Source: Coriolopsis trogii (Eukaryota; Basidiomycota; Agaricomycetes; Polyporales; Polyporaceae). Taken from it: a DNA stretch of 64,000 nt. Both the position numbers and the translations under genes were made by a program. The stretch spans positions 1,674,001 through 1,738,000 of the forward strand of contig JAHYIO010000039.1 of the NCBI GenBank assembly GCA_020543525.1, in the 5' to 3' direction. Shown one piece after another: positions 58,330-64,000 of the stretch (its first letter is position 1; every line of letters starts with the position of its first letter). The notes under the pieces are model-generated. The model did not search any database and was not told the origin of the DNA. It was given only the letters and a program-made list of their open reading frames with translations.

Positions 58330-59439
58330 TTCGCCATGCGGTGTGCTCTTCGATGACGAGATATATGTTCCCCAGTTCAGCCCACGGTTGGAAGTATTGC
58401 GCAATCCCTTCCAGGACTGCCATGATCAATGGAGGCTAGAACTGATTTCAATGACGTTGTTGAAGCCAAACAAGCCCGATCCTCGTCATGATAGCCTTGC
58501 AGAGTCCGACTGGACCGCCGTCACAATTAACATGACAGGGCACTCCAAGCATCGGCATGCGGGTATTGAAGTCATACTTGACACTGGTATGTATCGTGCT
58601 CGACGGGAATTGGTATACCGGACTCATAAACTCAAATTTTCCTTCTAGCCTCCGCATGTAGCATATTGCCAGATTCCATCCTCGATGAGATGTCACAGGC
58701 CTGGTTCAACGTGAACCCTAGTCACAACCGTGATCACAAAGCGCTACTTCATCAGATCGACTTCTCAAAGCACGACATCATCTTTGACTTCCGCGACGCC
58801 AATGGTCAAACCTTCGCTCTGCGCTGCGATGCGCGAGACTTTCTTACGAGTCCTTGGACTCGTGAGGTCCAACAGCGGCCCCCTTTCGAGCCAGAACTGA
58901 ACGACTCGGAGTTCATAGAGGAGTTGGAGGTAGCTACGAACCTACAAGCTGACCTTGACTTATACGATTCCTCCGATACGGAAGATCCCTCCGATACCGC
59001 GACAACCGACTTCTCCGACATACAAAACTGGTTCGACAATGGCGACACTACGCCCGCTACGCCTGCCGTGAGCCACAAGTACCATTTGACCTAACTGGTC
59101 AGACCGGGAACTTACCTGGACATGCCTGTCAACGATCAGTGGATTCTGGGTATAGTGAGCGTGTTCCTCTCTGCTCTCCTCTCAACGACTAGTAGTAACG
59201 CTCTGTGTGCACACGTGCAGAATTTCTTCTGGGTGGCGATGGTCAAGCTGTCAACAGACCTTCCTGGATCCCCTTCGGACAGTATTGCGGAGCCCAGTGG
59301 ACCTAACATCCAACTTGCGCCTCAGCGAGTCTTGCTCGACGGGAAGATTCTCGGTGGCCCACGAGATCTCAAGATTCCCTGTGATCTGCCACCCAGGATG
59401 CAAGCGTTGTTCCGCGAGCAGCCAGAGCTTGCGGGATGA

Positions 59440-60281
59440 GCGGTGTCCGTTCCGGTCGAAACCTGTCTTACATCATACTATATACCCCAATCCAATACAG
59501 CGTCAAGTTGGCAGTACGACGTGCGCAGCATGCCCTCAAGGGCGTTTCGGCGCTCGTACTGCGAAGCATGTTCTATCTACTACGTCCTCTGGTCTCAGTG
59601 CGTACAATGACACACATACTTCATCCATCCTGGACGCCAGTAGAGCCAGGGTTCCCTCCCGCGAATCTGGGCAAACGTAAGGCAGAGGTCTAACTTCAGT
59701 TCGCGCACGTCGTTATTCCCTACATCTGGGGTGTACGTGTACTACATACATACACCGCCCCGGATACGCAGTAGCCATCATCGTATATTCCTGGAAGAGA
59801 ATCACCAGGAGACTTGGGTTTGCTCAGGCTGTGCTTTGACACCAGTGCCGGTGGCTGCGATAATCGATCGCAAGAGGATAGGATAGGTCACGATAGGGAG
59901 TCGCCGTCTGTGTGCGCATGTGCGCGGGATGATACAACGACGTTGACAGACGCCAGATAATGGATAACAGAGCATTGTTACAGCAGGTACAGACAGTACT
60001 AGTGAAGCACGATAGACGTAGGTGGGGAACATGGAGTGGACGAAACGAGACATAAGTCGAAGTGGAGAAGTAAGTCGAATTGAATTCGAAAGCTAAGTGG
60101 GAATAAGTCAAGCATGTCAACAGATCAAAGGAGATCTCGCAACCATCGATCCCTTGTATAACGTGTGGAGACCGATAGGTCGAATCAGGGAGGCGGAGGG
60201 ACACAATCGCTCGTGATCGTCCAAATGTGAGGTTATTACTTGGGCGGAGGTGTTGGAGGGCCTACGAAGCCTGTCAGCGAC
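59440..60281. other. Intergenic, convergent gene ends
   Basis: This holds the 3' flank of the pseudogene and the 3' flank of the next minus-strand gene. A segment at about 59775-59825 resembles 50982-51032. A minus-strand frame of 126 codons (59824-60204) is open, but it is rich in T, S and H and has no recognisable feature; it is not called. Confidence 0.45.
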
Positions 60282-61126
60282 TTACTTACGACCGGTAATT
60301 GGACGAGTGCGCATACCAAACAGGCCTGCACGAGAGACAGGCATGTCACCAGGAAGCGGGGCGGCAGACGAGCCGGCAATAGGGACAGGCGAAAGTAGCG
60401 GATTCGCTGCCATGACATAAATCTCATGTGAGCAACTATGATGACACTGCTGACTATGCAATCACAGGTGCACGTACGCTTCCACTGGGCCCAAGCAGGC
60501 AAATTCGAGTTGTCTGGCGGCGCGGGGAGCGCAGGCGGAGGCGGAGAAGCGGGCGTGAGCGGCGCCTTGGCTTTGGCCTTTGCACGGCGATCTTCGCGCT
60601 TGTGCACCGTGCGCCAGGCGGGGCGTGCGGGGGCGCCGTCTTCAATCATCGGCGGCGGGGGCGGAGGTGCAGGCGACTCGGGTGGGGGGTGCTCATCGTG
60701 CTAAACTCGACATTATCAGCGATACTGGTATTGGCATTGGGCTGCAAGGAATGGATGCAGGCAATGGGGAGAAGTGAAGGACATACCTTGTGCATCCAGT
60801 CCGGGTTGTACTCACCTCCGCCAAACTTCGATTTCATCGACATGAGCTCGGAGATCTCACTGAGTGCGGGTACGGATACGGTCAGATACCTCACACTGCC
60901 AAGGCGGAGAATGAGCCAGGAAGGCTTACTACTGCAGTTGCCGCCGCTCGTCTCTGAGCTTCCCGACCTCGGCGAGGAGGATCCTGACTTCGCTCGCGAG
61001 GGCTTTGCTAAAGTCGTTCAGGTACCTGGAGATGGTGCGCCGAACAAGGTGACCTCCTGCAACGCAGCACTAACTCCATGATCAGGCGTACTTTGGAGGC
61101 GCGGGGTAGTTTCCCTTCTGCGACAT
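60282..61126 (-). CDS. Small coiled-coil, proline-rich protein
   Basis: Exons starting MSQKGNYPAPPKYLNDFSKA at 61126 give about 200 residues. A heptad-like helix follows (LLAEVGKLRDERRQLQYEIS), then GGGEYNPDWMHK, a proline-rich linker (HPPPESPAPPPPPP), a basic block (VHKREDRRAKAKAKA), AWAQWK and a tail ending GMRTRPITGRK with the stop at 60282-60284. The introns are short, with donors GTACGC, GTAAGC, GTATGT and GTACGT, and the frame is kept through each. No catalytic domain is present. It may be a scaffold or adaptor; I do not recognise a named family. Confidence 0.65.
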
Positions 61127-61790
61127 ATCGTGTCGTTACGTTCGTTAGAGTTGCCAAGCGTGGATGCGAACGGTCTGTGCTGAAGTCGACCTAAGGCAAA
61201 TTACGACCTGGCCAGAAAGACCGGAGACGGAGGAGAGGCGGGAAGTGGAGGCTCAGGCCAAGCGGTGTTGCTATATCCAGCGTCTATCTGCTCCGGACAA
61301 AGTCGAACTCGACCACGAGGCATCCGGGCGCAGTCCTCTCGCTTTCCTGCATTCTCATGCTTTCCGGACCTTCTTCATGGCGCCGTGGCAATTCCAAGCA
61401 TTCGAAATAGCATAATGGGAGGGCTAGATCATAAATAGGACAGGAAAGGCGACGAGATGGTACAAGTACATGCAGGTGCGATGATGGCGGCGGTCAGCTA
61501 GCTACAAGTGCAAATACGATAGTGGATCTGAATCGTGGAGAAGAAAACATGAAGGGAGAAGGCTTGCAGCTAGGGGGCATAACAGACACACTACTACGGT
61601 GGATATAAATGCTCGATGCCGAGGTTTGCGAGTAGTGTATGCGCGGAAGCAGAGGCGGAAACGGTTGGGGACGGGATATGATGGGCAAAGGAACAACGTC
61701 TCTGCACAGCGGACGAGAGGCGATAGCACAGCTGTAGAGAGAATATGCGAGGGATAGGAGAATCCGTGCGGGTCGCAACTCTATAGGTCT
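61127..61790. other. Intergenic
   Basis: This holds the 5' flank of the coiled-coil gene and the 3' flank of the GH1 gene. No further gene was seen. Confidence 0.5.

Positions 61791-64000
<2,210 letters not shown>

Larger units (their letters stand above)
54361..59439 (+). pseudogene. Pepsin-like (A1-type) aspartic-protease-like gene, copy B, broken
   Basis: This is the closest relative of the copy at 3754-6850. It starts MPGDGKYFPLKDPIIRERS and shares KRPLPTDIEDD, APASQSAIDRYVQTLQLQ, DLLPFGNLYYHMAID, a 13-nt exon, WFFGENFSRIPDG, TDGNLGLAVPG, PLGQMLELQIGWY, QLTIRLLAPDLRNEH, then WRLELISMTLLKPNKPD, VILDT, DSILDEM, WILGI and NFFWVAMVKL. Two lesions are seen. A 1976-bp element (56354-58329) splits the exon beginning SHLYYG. 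An in-frame TAA (59092-59094) replaces the CAA found in copy A after KYHLT. In addition the second active-site triad reads D-T-A rather than D-T-G by the best splice model. Unless the element is spliced out and the stop bypassed, the product is truncated. Confidence 0.8.

Overview
The window is a stretch of a filamentous basidiomycete nuclear genome, most likely an agaricomycete. The signs are dense genes with many very short introns (about 40-70 nt, standard GT-AG), a fungal Zn2Cys6/PAS gluconeogenesis regulator, HET-domain genes, agaricomycete-style F-box/leucine-rich genes, and a family 1 beta-glucosidase. All splice models here were built by eye from reading frames and splice signals. Functions come from recognised motifs; no search was run.

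Left part (1-13 kb): two repeated families. One is an F-box/LRR family with copies at 1271-3073 (-), 7692-9593 (+) and 51204-53124 (-), all apparently intact. The other is a pepsin-like (A1-type) aspartic-protease-like family: the 3' end of a copy at 1-456 (+), a full copy at 3754-6850 (-), and a broken copy at 54361-59439 (+). The families lie next to each other at both ends of the window, so they look like a duplicated module. A HET-domain gene (10130-12252, -) follows.

Centre (12.7-50.6 kb): conserved cellular genes with expanded-family genes between them. In order: MIC10 (mitochondrial cristae), a 74-residue single-span membrane protein, UV-damage endonuclease UVE1, a second HET gene, SPT5, a Tc1/mariner-type MITE in the SPT5 promoter region, an F-box/LRR gene, a DUF302-type protein, a small unknown gene, a HET relic, PIF1 helicase, a septin-like membrane protein with a degenerate G domain, TFIIE-alpha, an LRR/F-box protein, a NOSIP-type ubiquitin ligase, a third HET gene that lacks a core motif, a small unknown gene, a tRNA-like relic, an ERT1/AcuK-type regulator, and phosphoinositide phospholipase C.

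Right part (51-64 kb): the third F-box copy, a roughly 90-bp tandem repeat with an internal perfect palindrome, and the aspartic-protease-like pseudogene. The pseudogene is interrupted by a 1976-bp terminal-inverted-repeat element that itself carries a 485-bp nested MITE, and it also has an in-frame stop. After it come a small coiled-coil/proline-rich protein and the 3' part of a GH1 beta-glucosidase that runs off the window.

No operon, CRISPR array or prokaryotic feature is present. The most unusual content is the F-box plus protease-like module with decaying catalytic motifs, the altered HET proteins, and the nested inverted-repeat elements.
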